Below, in pieces: positions 8,127 through 16,115 of a stretch of 44,169 nucleotides of DNA. The notes beneath the pieces were generated by a model. The model saw only the letters and a list, made by a program, of their open reading frames with translations, made no database searches and was not told the origin of the DNA. The position numbers and the translations under genes were made by a program. The stretch's first letter is position 1, and each line of letters opens with the position of its first letter. Origin of the DNA: an uncultured Bacteroides sp. (GTDB lineage: Bacteria > Bacteroidota > Bacteroidia > Bacteroidales > Bacteroidaceae); assembly GCA_902492205.1 (NCBI GenBank), contig CABUKU010000025.1, positions 1 to 44,169 of the forward strand. The letters are read 5' to 3'.

Positions 8127-8588
8127 GTGGATACTTTAAGTTATAAGACCATTTCTGCAAACAAAGCAACTGCAACCAAAGAATGGGTTGTTGTTGATGC
8201 AACAGACCAAGTGCTTGGACGCTTGGGCTCAAAAGTTGCTAAACTTTTGAGAGGTAAGTACAAACCAAATTTCACTCCTCACGTAGATTGTGGTGATAAC
8301 GTTATCATCATCAACGCAGACAAAGTGAAATTGACAGGTAACAAATGGAACGGAAGAATCTATTATTCATATTCCGGATATCCTGGCGGCCAGAAAGAAA
8401 TTACTCCGGCAGCGTTACAAAAAAGAGTAAACGGCGATGAAAGATTGCTGAAAAAAGTAGTAAAGGGTATGCTTCCTAAGAATCGTCTTGGAGCACAATT
8501 GCTCGGTAACCTTTATGTTTACGCCGGTAGCGAACATAAGCACGAAGCTCAAAGCCCAAAATCAATTGATATAAACTTACTTAAATAA
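8127..8588 (+). CDS. rplM: 50S ribosomal protein L13 (uL13)
   Basis: L13 is an early-assembly protein of the large subunit. The 153-residue protein has the family blocks KEWVVVDATDQVLGRLGSKVAKLLRGK, HVDCGDNVIIINADKV and KGMLPKNRLGAQLLGNLYVYAG. It starts at a GTG (encoding MDTLSYKT), because no ATG precedes the conserved N-terminus. rpsI follows after 6 bases, the conserved L13-S9 pair. Confidence 0.96.
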   Translation: MDTLSYKTISANKATATKEWVVVDATDQVLGRLGSKVAKLLRGKYKPNFTPHVDCGDNVIIINADKVKLTGNKWNGRIYYSYSGYPGGQKEITPAALQKRVNGDERLLKKVVKGMLPKNRLGAQLLGNLYVYAGSEHKHEAQSPKSIDINLLK

Positions 8589-8594
8589 TAAATA

Positions 8595-8981
8595 ATGGAA
8601 GTAGTAAATGCATTAGGCAGACGTAAACGTGCAATTGCACGCGTATTCGTAAGCGAAGGTACAGGAAAGATTACTATTAACAAGAGAGACCTTGCAGAGT
8701 ACTTTCCATCAACTATACTTCAGTATGTTGTAAAACAACCATTGAATAAACTTGAAGTTGCTGAGAAGTATGACATCAAAGTTAACTTATGTGGTGGTGG
8801 TTTCACCGGACAGTCACAAGCATTGCGTCTAGCTATCGCTCGTGCATTGGTGAAAATGAATGCTGAAGACAAAAAAGCTCTTCGCGCAGAAGGCTTCATG
8901 ACTCGTGATCCACGTTCTGTTGAACGTAAGAAACCGGGACAGCCGAAAGCTCGTAGAAGATTCCAGTTCAGTAAACGTTAA
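8595..8981 (+). CDS. rpsI: 30S ribosomal protein S9 (uS9)
   Basis: S9 sits in the small-subunit head, and its basic C-terminal tail reaches the P-site tRNA. The 128-residue protein has the family start NALGRRKRAIARVFVSEGTG, the CGGGFTGQSQALRLAIARAL block and the conserved tail ending in FSKR. It is cotranscribed with rplM. Confidence 0.97.
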   Translation: MEVVNALGRRKRAIARVFVSEGTGKITINKRDLAEYFPSTILQYVVKQPLNKLEVAEKYDIKVNLCGGGFTGQSQALRLAIARALVKMNAEDKKALRAEGFMTRDPRSVERKKPGQPKARRRFQFSKR

Positions 8982-8982
8982 G

Positions 8983-9060
8983 AGTTGGTTTATTAGTCAA
9001 CTGGATAAGCGTTTAGTATCTAAACTGCCGAGATTCTTTCTGATGGACTACCCGGCGGTT
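8983..9060 (+). ncRNA. candidate S2 leader with competing hairpins
   Basis: Three stems are visible between rpsI and rpsB: AGTTG/CAACT (8983-8987, 8998-9002), GTTTAG/CTAAAC with a 3-base loop (9011-9025), and AACTGCCG/CGGCGGTT (9023-9030, 9053-9060; one G-T pair). The second and third share bases 9023-9025, so they cannot both be complete. This resembles an autoregulatory leader, but the assignment is inference. Confidence 0.5.
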
Positions 9061-9103
9061 GGTTAAAAACAAAAAAGAAAGTAAACGATTAAAAGAATAA
9101 AAG

Positions 9104-9940
9104 ATGTCAAGAACAAATTTTGATACATTATTAGAAGCTGGTTGCCACTTCGGTCACTTAAAAAGAAAGTGGAATCCTGCAATGGCTCCTTATATCTTCA
9201 TGGAACGCAATGGTATCCATATCATTGACCTTCACAAAACAGTTGCAAAAGTAGACGAAGCTGCTGAAGCTTTGAAGCAAATTGCAAAATCAGGCAAGAA
9301 AGTTCTCTTTGTTGCTACTAAAAAACAAGCTAAACAAGTTGTAGCAGAAAAAGCTGCAGCAGTAAATATGCCTTATGTAATCGAGCGCTGGCCGGGTGGT
9401 ATGTTAACAAACTTCCCGACAATCCGTAAGGCAGTTAAGAAAATGGCTACTATCGACAAATTAACTAACGATGGTACTTATTCTAACCTTTCTAAGAGAG
9501 AAATTCTCCAGATTTCACGTCAACGTGCTAAGTTGGACAAGAACCTTGGTTCTATCGCTGACTTGACTCGTTTGCCTTCCGCTCTTTTCGTTATCGATGT
9601 AATGAAAGAAGCTATCGCAGTTCGTGAAGCTAACCGTTTGGGTATTCCGGTGTTTGCTATCGTTGATACAAACTCTGATCCTACAAACGTAGATTTCGTA
9701 ATCCCTGCAAATGACGACGCTACTAAATCAGTAGAAGTTATCCTTGATGCTTGCTGTTCTGCAATGACTGAAGGTCTTGAAGAAAGAAAAGCAGAAAAAG
9801 TAGATATGGAAGCTGCCGGTGAAGCTGCTGCCAACAAGGGAAAGAAAAGACCTTCAAAAGCAAGACTTGACAAGTCTGACGAGGAAGCAATCAACGCTGC
9901 TAAAGCTGCTGCTTTCTTGAAAGAAGACGAAGAAGCTTAA
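9104..9940 (+). CDS. rpsB: 30S ribosomal protein S2 (uS2)
   Basis: S2 binds on the solvent side of the small subunit and helps recruit S1 in many bacteria. The 278 residues begin with the family text TLLEAGCHFGHLKRKWNP and contain the coiled-coil region, LPSALFVIDVMKEAIAVREA and IPVFAIVDTNSDPTNVDFVIP. An Ala/Lys/Glu-rich C-terminal tail follows, longer than in E. coli. It pairs with tsf, as in most bacteria, but is separated from it by 122 bases holding a large inverted repeat. Confidence 0.97.
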   Translation: MSRTNFDTLLEAGCHFGHLKRKWNPAMAPYIFMERNGIHIIDLHKTVAKVDEAAEALKQIAKSGKKVLFVATKKQAKQVVAEKAAAVNMPYVIERWPGGMLTNFPTIRKAVKKMATIDKLTNDGTYSNLSKREILQISRQRAKLDKNLGSIADLTRLPSALFVIDVMKEAIAVREANRLGIPVFAIVDTNSDPTNVDFVIPANDDATKSVEVILDACCSAMTEGLEERKAEKVDMEAAGEAAANKGKKRPSKARLDKSDEEAINAAKAAAFLKEDEEA

Positions 9941-9949
9941 TATACAATT

Positions 9950-10017
9950 GAGAGTTGAGAGTTGAAAGTGAAGAGTTATATTCAAAAGTAACTCTTAACT
10001 CTCAATTCTCAGCTCTC
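9950..10017. repeat. 29-bp imperfect inverted repeat between rpsB and tsf
   Basis: Arms 9950-9978 and 9989-10017 are built from repeated GAGAGTTG words and their complements, with a few mismatches. They can form a long hairpin in mRNA. No T-run follows, so it may tune or stabilise the rpsB-tsf transcript, or be an inserted small repeat. Confidence 0.65.
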
Positions 10018-10062
10018 AACTATTTTAAAGATAATAATAACCCAATAAAATAAAAGAAAACT

Positions 10063-10887
10063 ATGGCTGTAAGTATGGCAGATATTACCAAGCTACGCAA
10101 AATGACCGGAGCTGGTATGATGGATTGTAAAAACGCGCTGACAGATGCAGAAGGCGATTTCGATAAGGCAATGGAAATTATCCGCAAAAAAGGACAGGCA
10201 GTTGCTGCCAAGCGTTCTGACCGCGAAGCATCAGAAGGTTGTGTTCTTGCAAAGAAAGACGGAAAATTTGCTGCAATCATCGCTTTGAAATGCGAAACTG
10301 ACTTCGTAGCTAAAAATGAAGATTTTGTTAAGTTGACTCAAGATATTCTTGATGCAGCTGTTGCCAAGAAATGTAAAAACCTGGACGAAGTGAAAGCTCT
10401 TCCAATGGGAAATGCAACAGTGGAACAAGCTGTTACCGACAGAAGCGGTATCACCGGCGAAAAAATGGAATTAGACGGTTACATGTTCGTTGAAGGCGAA
10501 GATACAGCTATCTACAACCACCAGAACAAAAACGCTCTTTGCACAATCGCTGCTTTCAACAAAGCTGCTGCCGAAAACGTAGCTCACGAAGTAGTTATGC
10601 AGATTGCTGCAATGAATCCGTTGTCTATCAGCGAAAAAGATTTGGATCCTGCTGTATTGGAACGCGAAAAAGAAATCGCTGCCGACAAAGCTCGTCAGGA
10701 AGGCAAACCGGAAAATATGATTGAAAGAATCGCTATGGGCCGTATCGCTAAGTTCTACAAAGAAGTTTGCTTGTTAAATCAAGAAGACATCATGGACCCG
10801 AAGAAGACTGTAGCAGACGTATTGAAAGAATCAGACAAAGACTTAACTGTTGTTGCTTTCAAACGCTTCACTTTAAGAGCTGAATAA
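10063..10887 (+). CDS. tsf: elongation factor Ts
   Basis: EF-Ts exchanges GDP for GTP on EF-Tu. The 274-residue protein has the N-terminal UBA-like domain (ITKLRKMTGAGMMDCKNAL) and the Tu-contact motif KCETDFVAKNEDF near residues 75-87. The core subdomains follow (AHEVVMQIAAMNP) and the C-terminal module FYKEVCLLNQ. The start at 10063 (MAVSM) follows an A-rich stretch. The ATG 12 bases later is the alternative. It ends at a bidirectional terminator. Confidence 0.97.
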   Translation: MAVSMADITKLRKMTGAGMMDCKNALTDAEGDFDKAMEIIRKKGQAVAAKRSDREASEGCVLAKKDGKFAAIIALKCETDFVAKNEDFVKLTQDILDAAVAKKCKNLDEVKALPMGNATVEQAVTDRSGITGEKMELDGYMFVEGEDTAIYNHQNKNALCTIAAFNKAAAENVAHEVVMQIAAMNPLSISEKDLDPAVLEREKEIAADKARQEGKPENMIERIAMGRIAKFYKEVCLLNQEDIMDPKKTVADVLKESDKDLTVVAFKRFTLRAE

Positions 10888-10907
10888 TTTTAGTCTCACA
10901 CAATACT

Positions 10908-10949
10908 AAAAAAGGTGTTTAACCGGTTGGTTAAACACCTTTTCTTTTA
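10908..10949. terminator. bidirectional terminator between tsf and the SUI1-like gene
   Basis: A 15-bp perfect stem (AAAAGGTGTTTAACC and complement) with a GGTT loop is flanked by A-rich and T-rich tracts. It can end transcripts from both convergent genes. Confidence 0.9.
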
Positions 10950-11294
10950 TCCCATCATTTTTGTTTTTATATACCCTTCTTTCTTCAGCAACTCGGTAAC
11001 TTTAACTTTAAAGTCTCCCTGAATAAGAATCTCACCTTCTTTTGCCGCCCCTCCTACTCCACATTTGCTTTTCAATAACTTGCCAAGCTCTTTCAAATCA
11101 TCCTCCGTACCTACAAAGCCTGTAACGAGAGTCACCACTTTACCACCGCGGTTTTTCTTATCAATACACACACGAAGATTCTGCTTTTCTTTATCAAGCG
11201 TTACTTGTTCCTCGTCATCGTCCATCTCATAACCATAATCGGGATTTGTGGAGTAAACCACATTCAACCTATCTTTCCAATCATTTTTTTTCAT
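10947..11294 (-). CDS. SUI1/eIF1-like translation factor (YciH family)
   Basis: This is a 115-residue protein with an acidic N-terminal stretch and an eIF1/SUI1 fold in the second half: DKKNRGGKVVTLVTGFVG, LGKLLKSKCGVGGAAKEGEILIQGD, and a KVTELLKKEGY end. Bacterial members are thought to influence initiation accuracy and are usually non-essential. It has its own promoter and sits divergent from rex. The symbol yciH is used in E. coli; orthology is not tested here. Confidence 0.93.
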   Translation of the reverse strand: MKKNDWKDRLNVVYSTNPDYGYEMDDDEEQVTLDKEKQNLRVCIDKKNRGGKVVTLVTGFVGTEDDLKELGKLLKSKCGVGGAAKEGEILIQGDFKVKVTELLKKEGYIKTKMMG

Positions 11295-11316
11295 AATTTC
11301 CGCTTATATTTATGCT

Positions 11317-11348
11317 CAAAAGTATCAAACTTATAGGAACAGACCAAA
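11317..11348 (-). promoter_or_regulatory. promoter of the SUI1-like gene (TTTG-N20-TACTTTTG)
   Basis: On the minus strand, TTTG (11345-11348) and TACTTTTG (11317-11324) are 20 bases apart. The -7 ends about 22 bases before the ATG. Confidence 0.75.
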
Positions 11349-11404
11349 TATAGAACTATTTTTCATTGTTTTGTTTAATCTCTATTAAGGTTTTTCCGTA
11401 TAGA

Positions 11405-11435
11405 GTTGTCAGTCTAAAAAAATAATGTACTTTTG
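11405..11435 (+). promoter_or_regulatory. rex operon promoter (GTTG-N19-TACTTTTG)
   Basis: GTTG at 11405-11408 lies 19 bases before TACTTTTG at 11428-11435, which is 29 bases before the rex ATG. I see no TTGTGAA-type Rex operator overlapping it. Confidence 0.75.
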
Positions 11436-11464
11436 CAAAACGCCAAATAATTGTAGAAAGAAGT

Positions 11465-12118
11465 ATGAGCAGTTCTGTACGAAAAGAGGCAGATAAAGTG
11501 CCGGAGCCTACCCTGCGGAGACTTCCCTGGTATCTGTCCAATGTAAAGCTGATGAAAGAAAAAGGAGAACAATATGTTTCTTCTACACAAATTTCAAAAG
11601 AGATAAATATTGACGCTTCACAAATCGCCAAAGACCTTTCTTACGTCAATGTTTCGGGACGTACAAGAGTTGGCTATGAAGTAGACACGCTCATCGATGT
11701 GCTGGAAGATTTCCTAGGATTTACCAACATGCACAAAGCTTTCTTATTTGGAGTAGGTAGTTTGGGAGGTGCATTATTGCGTGACTCCGGTTTGAATCAC
11801 TTCGGACTTGAAATAGTGGCGGCTTTTGACGTAAATCCCGACTTAATAGGGAAAGACATTAATGGCATTCCTATTTTCCATTCCAACGACTTCGAGGCTA
11901 AAATGAAAGAGTTCGACGTAAACATCGGAGTGCTGACCGTTCCCATTAATATAGCTCAGGAGATTACGGACAAAATGATAACAGGCGGGATAAAAGCCGT
12001 GTGGAACTTTACTCCGTTCCGTATTCGTGTCCCCGAAAATATTGTTGTGCAAAATACTTCACTGTATGCACATTTGGCTGTTATGTTTAACCGTCTTAAC
12101 TTTAACCAGATAAAATAA
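11465..12118 (+). CDS. rex: redox-sensing transcriptional repressor Rex
   Basis: Rex represses fermentation and respiration genes and releases DNA when NADH is high. The 217 residues have an N-terminal winged helix (VPEPTLRRLPWYLSNVKLM; SSTQISKEINIDASQIAKDL), then a Rossmann NAD(H) domain with GVGSLGGAL near residue 97, FDVNPDLIG, and the closing helix YAHLAVMFNRLNF. The stop overlaps the next ATG by one base (TAATG), showing tight coupling to the FAH-family gene. Confidence 0.95.
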   Translation: MSSSVRKEADKVPEPTLRRLPWYLSNVKLMKEKGEQYVSSTQISKEINIDASQIAKDLSYVNVSGRTRVGYEVDTLIDVLEDFLGFTNMHKAFLFGVGSLGGALLRDSGLNHFGLEIVAAFDVNPDLIGKDINGIPIFHSNDFEAKMKEFDVNIGVLTVPINIAQEITDKMITGGIKAVWNFTPFRIRVPENIVVQNTSLYAHLAVMFNRLNFNQIK

Positions 12119-12735
12119 TGAAAATTATAGCTGTAGGAATGAATTACGCTGCCCACAATCAGGAATTGGGACACACCGTTATTCTTCCTAAAGAACCTGT
12201 TATATTTATGAAGCCCGATTCTGCCTTGTTGAAAGACGGCAAACCGTTCTTCATCCCCGACTTCTCAAAAGAAGTGCATTATGAAACAGAACTTGTGGTA
12301 CGCATTAACCGTCTGGGTAAAAATATTGCCCAAAGATTTGCAAACCGCTATTACGATGCTGTAACAGTAGGTATCGACTTTACCGCAAGAGATTTGCAGC
12401 GTGAATTGAGATCCGTTGGAAACCCTTGGGAAATAAGTAAAGGATTCGATAACTCTGCCGCTATCGGCCATTTTATTCCGGTAGATAAGTTTGCAGATAT
12501 ACAGAATCTTAATTTCCACCTTGACATAAATGATAATACCGTACAGCAAGGCAATACGAAAGACATGCTGTTCAGAGTAGACCAAATCATAGAATATATC
12601 AGCCAATTCTTCACATTGAAAATAGGAGACTTATTGTTTACCGGCACTCCTGTGGGAGTTGGTCCCGTAAAAGTTGGAGATCACCTGACCGGGTATCTTG
12701 AAAATGAAAAGGTTCTTGACTTCTATGTCAGATAA
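12118..12735 (+). CDS. fumarylacetoacetate hydrolase family protein
   Basis: This is a compact 205-residue FAH fold, the size of FAHD1/acylpyruvase-type proteins. Metal ligands are visible: Glu-x-Glu in HYETELVV and Asp in GIDFTARDLQ. Other family blocks are GMNYAAHNQELG, EPVIFMKPDSALL, the Trp-containing KGFDNSA region, and GDLLFTGTPVGVGPV. Members cleave C-C bonds or decarboxylate oxaloacetate-like acids. The true substrate is unknown. It is coupled to rex and followed after 18 bases by ispF. Confidence 0.92.
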   Translation: MKIIAVGMNYAAHNQELGHTVILPKEPVIFMKPDSALLKDGKPFFIPDFSKEVHYETELVVRINRLGKNIAQRFANRYYDAVTVGIDFTARDLQRELRSVGNPWEISKGFDNSAAIGHFIPVDKFADIQNLNFHLDINDNTVQQGNTKDMLFRVDQIIEYISQFFTLKIGDLLFTGTPVGVGPVKVGDHLTGYLENEKVLDFYVR

Positions 12736-12753
12736 ATCAAAAGAATTAGAAAG

Positions 12754-13233
12754 ATGAAAATAAGAGTAGGATTCGGTTTTGATGTACATGCCCTTGTAGA
12801 AGGTCGCGAGTTATGGTTGGGTGGAATTAAATTGGAACATGAGAAAGGATTACTCGGACATTCGGATGCCGATGTATTAATTCATGCCGTATGTGATGCC
12901 ATACTAGGAGCTGCCAATATGCGGGATATAGGTTATCATTTTCCCGACACTGCCGGAGAATTCAAGAATATAGACAGTAAAATTTTACTAGCACGCACTG
13001 TTGGCTTAATCCGTGAAAAAGGATATGAAATAGGAAATATCGATGCAACTATCTGTGCCGAACGTCCTAAACTGAAAGCACATATTCCTGCCATGCAAGA
13101 AACGATGGCAAAAGTGATGGACATTGATATAGACGATATATCCATCAAAGCAACCACAACAGAGAAATTAGGATTTACAGGAAGGGAAGAAGGCATTTCT
13201 GCCTATGCCACAGTGCTTATCAGCAAACAATAA
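12754..13233 (+). CDS. ispF: 2-C-methyl-D-erythritol 2,4-cyclodiphosphate synthase
   Basis: IspF cyclises CDP-ME 2-phosphate in the MEP isoprenoid pathway. The 159 residues show metal ligands Asp and His in GFGFDVHAL and His in LGHSDADVLIHAVCDA, then DIGYHFPDT and the end signature IKATTTEKLGFTGREEGI. Length is typical. It is last in the rex-FAH-ispF group. A palindrome array lies about 60 bases past its stop. Confidence 0.97.
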   Translation: MKIRVGFGFDVHALVEGRELWLGGIKLEHEKGLLGHSDADVLIHAVCDAILGAANMRDIGYHFPDTAGEFKNIDSKILLARTVGLIREKGYEIGNIDATICAERPKLKAHIPAMQETMAKVMDIDIDDISIKATTTEKLGFTGREEGISAYATVLISKQ

Positions 13234-13292
13234 ATCAATTCTATTATTCATCCTTATAGTTGCATCTATAAAGGCTGAAGAAGAAACCGCTT

Positions 13293-13368
13293 GACAGTTG
13301 TCGCGCAATCACTTGACAATTGTCACGCGGTCACTCGACAATTGTCAAGTAAGCGCTCGACAACTGTC
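13293..13368. repeat. four GACAATTGTC-type palindromes at exact 22-bp period (array A)
   Basis: Ten-base cores start at 13293 (GACAGTTGTC), 13315, 13337 (GACAATTGTC) and 13359 (GACAACTGTC), exactly 22 apart. The first and last cores are reverse complements of each other. The first spacer, GCGCAATCACTT, is identical to that in the array at 33421-33496. It sits between ispF and the convergent NlpC/P60 gene. Confidence 0.9.
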
Positions 13369-13450
13369 AAGTGACCTCCCGTTCAGTATCAATGCAGGCA
13401 TTTAACCTTATGAATTTTCTTTTCTTGCAGTTTCTTTTATCCGATTTGCC

Positions 13451-14218
13451 TCAGAGCCGTTTTATCAAACGCAATTTATGTGTATAGACTCCCTTTTCCT
13501 CACTAAAGATTCCTTCGCCGTCCAACTTATCAATGTGTACAGAACCCGAAGCATGGATAATGTGCCCGTCTTCTGCTACAATACCTACATGCGAAATGCG
13601 CCCATCATCATGGTCAAAGAAAGCAATATCACCCGGCAATGCATCTTGAATGAAAGGAACCAAATCGCCATGCACCACTTGTTGGCGTGCATCGCGAAGT
13701 ATCTGCTTCCCGTGAATGCGCATTACAACCTGAGTCAACCCCGAACAATCTATTCCCAAAGCATTTTTACCACCCCACAGGTAGGGACAATGCAAAAACT
13801 TATAAGCAGTTTGCAAAACAGTTTCTCCAACCGGCAGTTCCACCTTTGAAGGCTCAACACGGTAACGTTCGTCTTTAACCCGGAAAGAACCATCCTGATG
13901 ATAATCGGGCAAGACACTACCGCCCGTTAAAAGCAAATGTTCCCCTTTATCATTAAAAGCCTCAGCATAATACGTTGAAACAACAGGTAAAACAGTCGGA
14001 TCATAAGCATCGTATTCTTCTTTTGATATGAACGTCAGCATCTTGGCAGTGAGCCAACCTTCATAATCATCTGCTTTATTCTTGATCTTTGCCCATGTTC
14101 CGGTATATTCAAACACTTCGCAAGCATCGCCAAATAAAAGTTCGGTCATCATCTCACCGCCATCCTCGGGAGTGCGGCGTAAAGGAATATTGGGAAGAAA
14201 ACAGATTGCATATTCCAT
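13451..14218 (-). CDS. NlpC/P60 cysteine peptidase with SH3 domains
   Basis: Proteins of this layout cut gamma-D-Glu-diamino acid bonds in cell-wall peptides and often act in muropeptide recycling. The 255 residues begin with SH3-like segments (IPLRRTPEDGGEMMTELLFG; GTWAKIKN...GWL). The NlpC/P60 domain starts near residue 130: nucleophile Cys in LGIDCSGLTQ, His in ISHVGIV, and a third polar residue in IIHASGSV. There is no signal peptide, so a cytoplasmic recycling role is plausible. It is the last gene of the seven-gene operon, 25 bases after mutL. Confidence 0.93.
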   Translation of the reverse strand: MEYAICFLPNIPLRRTPEDGGEMMTELLFGDACEVFEYTGTWAKIKNKADDYEGWLTAKMLTFISKEEYDAYDPTVLPVVSTYYAEAFNDKGEHLLLTGGSVLPDYHQDGSFRVKDERYRVEPSKVELPVGETVLQTAYKFLHCPYLWGGKNALGIDCSGLTQVVMRIHGKQILRDARQQVVHGDLVPFIQDALPGDIAFFDHDDGRISHVGIVAEDGHIIHASGSVHIDKLDGEGIFSEEKGVYTHKLRLIKRL

Positions 14219-14243
14219 AGTGGTATTTCTTTAAAAGTTCTTC

Positions 14244-16100
14244 TTATTTGAATAACCGTTCTATTTCATCTTCAGAAATGACAGTCAAAACAGTCTTGCC
14301 ATCGGGAGTGAAATTAGGGGTAGGACAAGCAAACAGAGAATCTACCAAGTTCACCATTTCTTCATTAGTGAGGACTTGTCCATAAACAATAGCAGCAGCT
14401 TTTGCCAATGTCAAAGCAAGAGTATTATGAATCTCATCCTTTACATCTTTCCCTTTTTCCATTGCAGAATGCAGCATGCTACGAATCAGCTCAACGGGAT
14501 TTAATCCTTCTATGCCCGAAGGGATGCCATTAATAGCATAGCTTCCTCCTCCAAGATCGCTTAAATCGAATCCGACTGCAATAAGATCTCCCATAATATC
14601 CTGCAATACCACCGCTTCCGATATAGGCAACTGTAATATATCAGGGAAAAGTACTCCTTGCGACATTCCCTGCTTCTGAGTAATTTGCTGCAAATATTGT
14701 TCAAAAAGAACACGCACATGGGCACGATGCTGGTCAATCATCATCAAACCGGACTTTACGGAAGTTACAATAAAGCGTCCCTTAAACTGATAATGTTGTG
14801 CTCCTTTTTCTATTCCATGTTCTTCTCCATACAATGGCATGGGTGAAGCAGCAGATTCATTCTCTGTAAACGCGGGAAACTCTTCAACATCCGGTTCAAA
14901 GTTCATCTTACTTTCATGGCTTACTTTTTCCAATCCTTCATAAAGTGCATCCCATTCTACTTTGGGACGGGAATAATCACGTTGCGAAGAAGTCTTGAAA
15001 GGATTATAATCCGGATTAAAGTTCAACTTCGGAGGCTGGATGGAAGGGTTTGCATCATAGGCGGGAATATCGGGCATTCCTTCCGTATCAAAATCAATGG
15101 AAGGAACAGCATTAAACTTTCCCAAAGACTCTTTCACCGCAGCAGCAACTATCTGCCAGATTGCTTGTTCGTTTTCAAACTTAATCTCTGTTTTAGTCGG
15201 ATGAATATTCACATCTATATTGGCGGGATCTACCTCAAAATATATGAAATAAGAGATTTGCTCACCCACCGGAATCAGTTGTTCATATGCTTCCATCACC
15301 GCTTTATGAAAATAGGGATGGCGCATGTAACGACCATTTACGAAAAAGTATTGGTTAGCTCCTTTTTTACGGGAGGCTTCAGGTTTGGCAATATAACCGG
15401 AAATCTTTATCAAAGTAGTTTCTACCTCTACCGTCAACAGTTGTTGATTCATCTTTTTACCAAACACACTGATGATGCGTTGGCGTAAAGAGGAAGCAGG
15501 CAGATTAAACATTTCCATATCATTATGATGAAGGGTGAAAGCTACATCCGGATGAACAAGCACAATGCGTTCAAATTCGGTCAGGATGTTACTCAACTCC
15601 GTCTGATTTGATTTTAAGAATTTACGGCGTGCAGGAACATTAAAGAAAAGATTCTTTACCGAGAAGTTAGAGCCTTTAGGACAAGTAACAGGTTCCTGAT
15701 TCTCTACTTTAGAGCCTGCAACACTGATAAGTGTGCCTAATTCTTCACCCTCTGTACGTGTTTTCAAATCAACTTGCGCCACAGCGGCAATAGATGCCAA
15801 AGCTTCTCCACGGAATCCCATAGTGGTAAGAGCAAACAAATCATCTGCTTTACGGATTTTGGAGGTGGCATGACGTTCGAATGACAAACGGGCATCTGTT
15901 TCAGACATGCCTTTGCCATCGTCAATCACCTGTATACAAGTTCTTCCGGCATCGGTAATAAGTACATGTATGTTTTTTGCCTGTGCATCAATCGCATTCT
16001 CCACCAACTCCTTAATAACAGAAGCCGGGCGCTGAATCACCTCACCGGCAGCGATTTGATTGGCAACCGAATCGGGCAACAATCTTATAACATCACTCAT
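14244..16100 (-). CDS. mutL: DNA mismatch repair protein MutL
   Basis: MutL links mismatch recognition by MutS to strand removal. The 618 residues have a GHKL ATPase N-terminus: IAAGEVIQRPASVIKELVENAIDA, DDGKGM, and HATSKI...TMGFRGEALASI. The linker is long and the C-terminal dimerisation domain begins near 430. The usual endonuclease motif DQHA-x2-E-x4-E reads DQHRAHVRVLFE here, and the late CPHGRP-type motif reads CPTPNFTPDG. Canonical nicking residues therefore appear altered. It sits 15 bases after the small membrane protein gene. Confidence 0.97.
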   Translation of the reverse strand: MSDVIRLLPDSVANQIAAGEVIQRPASVIKELVENAIDAQAKNIHVLITDAGRTCIQVIDDGKGMSETDARLSFERHATSKIRKADDLFALTTMGFRGEALASIAAVAQVDLKTRTEGEELGTLISVAGSKVENQEPVTCPKGSNFSVKNLFFNVPARRKFLKSNQTELSNILTEFERIVLVHPDVAFTLHHNDMEMFNLPASSLRQRIISVFGKKMNQQLLTVEVETTLIKISGYIAKPEASRKKGANQYFFVNGRYMRHPYFHKAVMEAYEQLIPVGEQISYFIYFEVDPANIDVNIHPTKTEIKFENEQAIWQIVAAAVKESLGKFNAVPSIDFDTEGMPDIPAYDANPSIQPPKLNFNPDYNPFKTSSQRDYSRPKVEWDALYEGLEKVSHESKMNFEPDVEEFPAFTENESAASPMPLYGEEHGIEKGAQHYQFKGRFIVTSVKSGLMMIDQHRAHVRVLFEQYLQQITQKQGMSQGVLFPDILQLPISEAVVLQDIMGDLIAVGFDLSDLGGGSYAINGIPSGIEGLNPVELIRSMLHSAMEKGKDVKDEIHNTLALTLAKAAAIVYGQVLTNEEMVNLVDSLFACPTPNFTPDGKTVLTVISEDEIERLFK

Positions 16101-16115
16101 AATTATTCAAGAAAT

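Noticed and set aside
10539..10724. 61-residue open frame within tsf
   Set aside because: It is a shadow frame of the conserved elongation factor gene.
11436..11464. Rex operator for autoregulation
   Set aside because: No inverted TTGTGA-type motif is found around the rex promoter.
13293..13368. CRISPR-like array
   Set aside because: Repeats are only about 10 bases and palindromic, spacers are 12 bases and partly shared between loci, and there are no cas genes.
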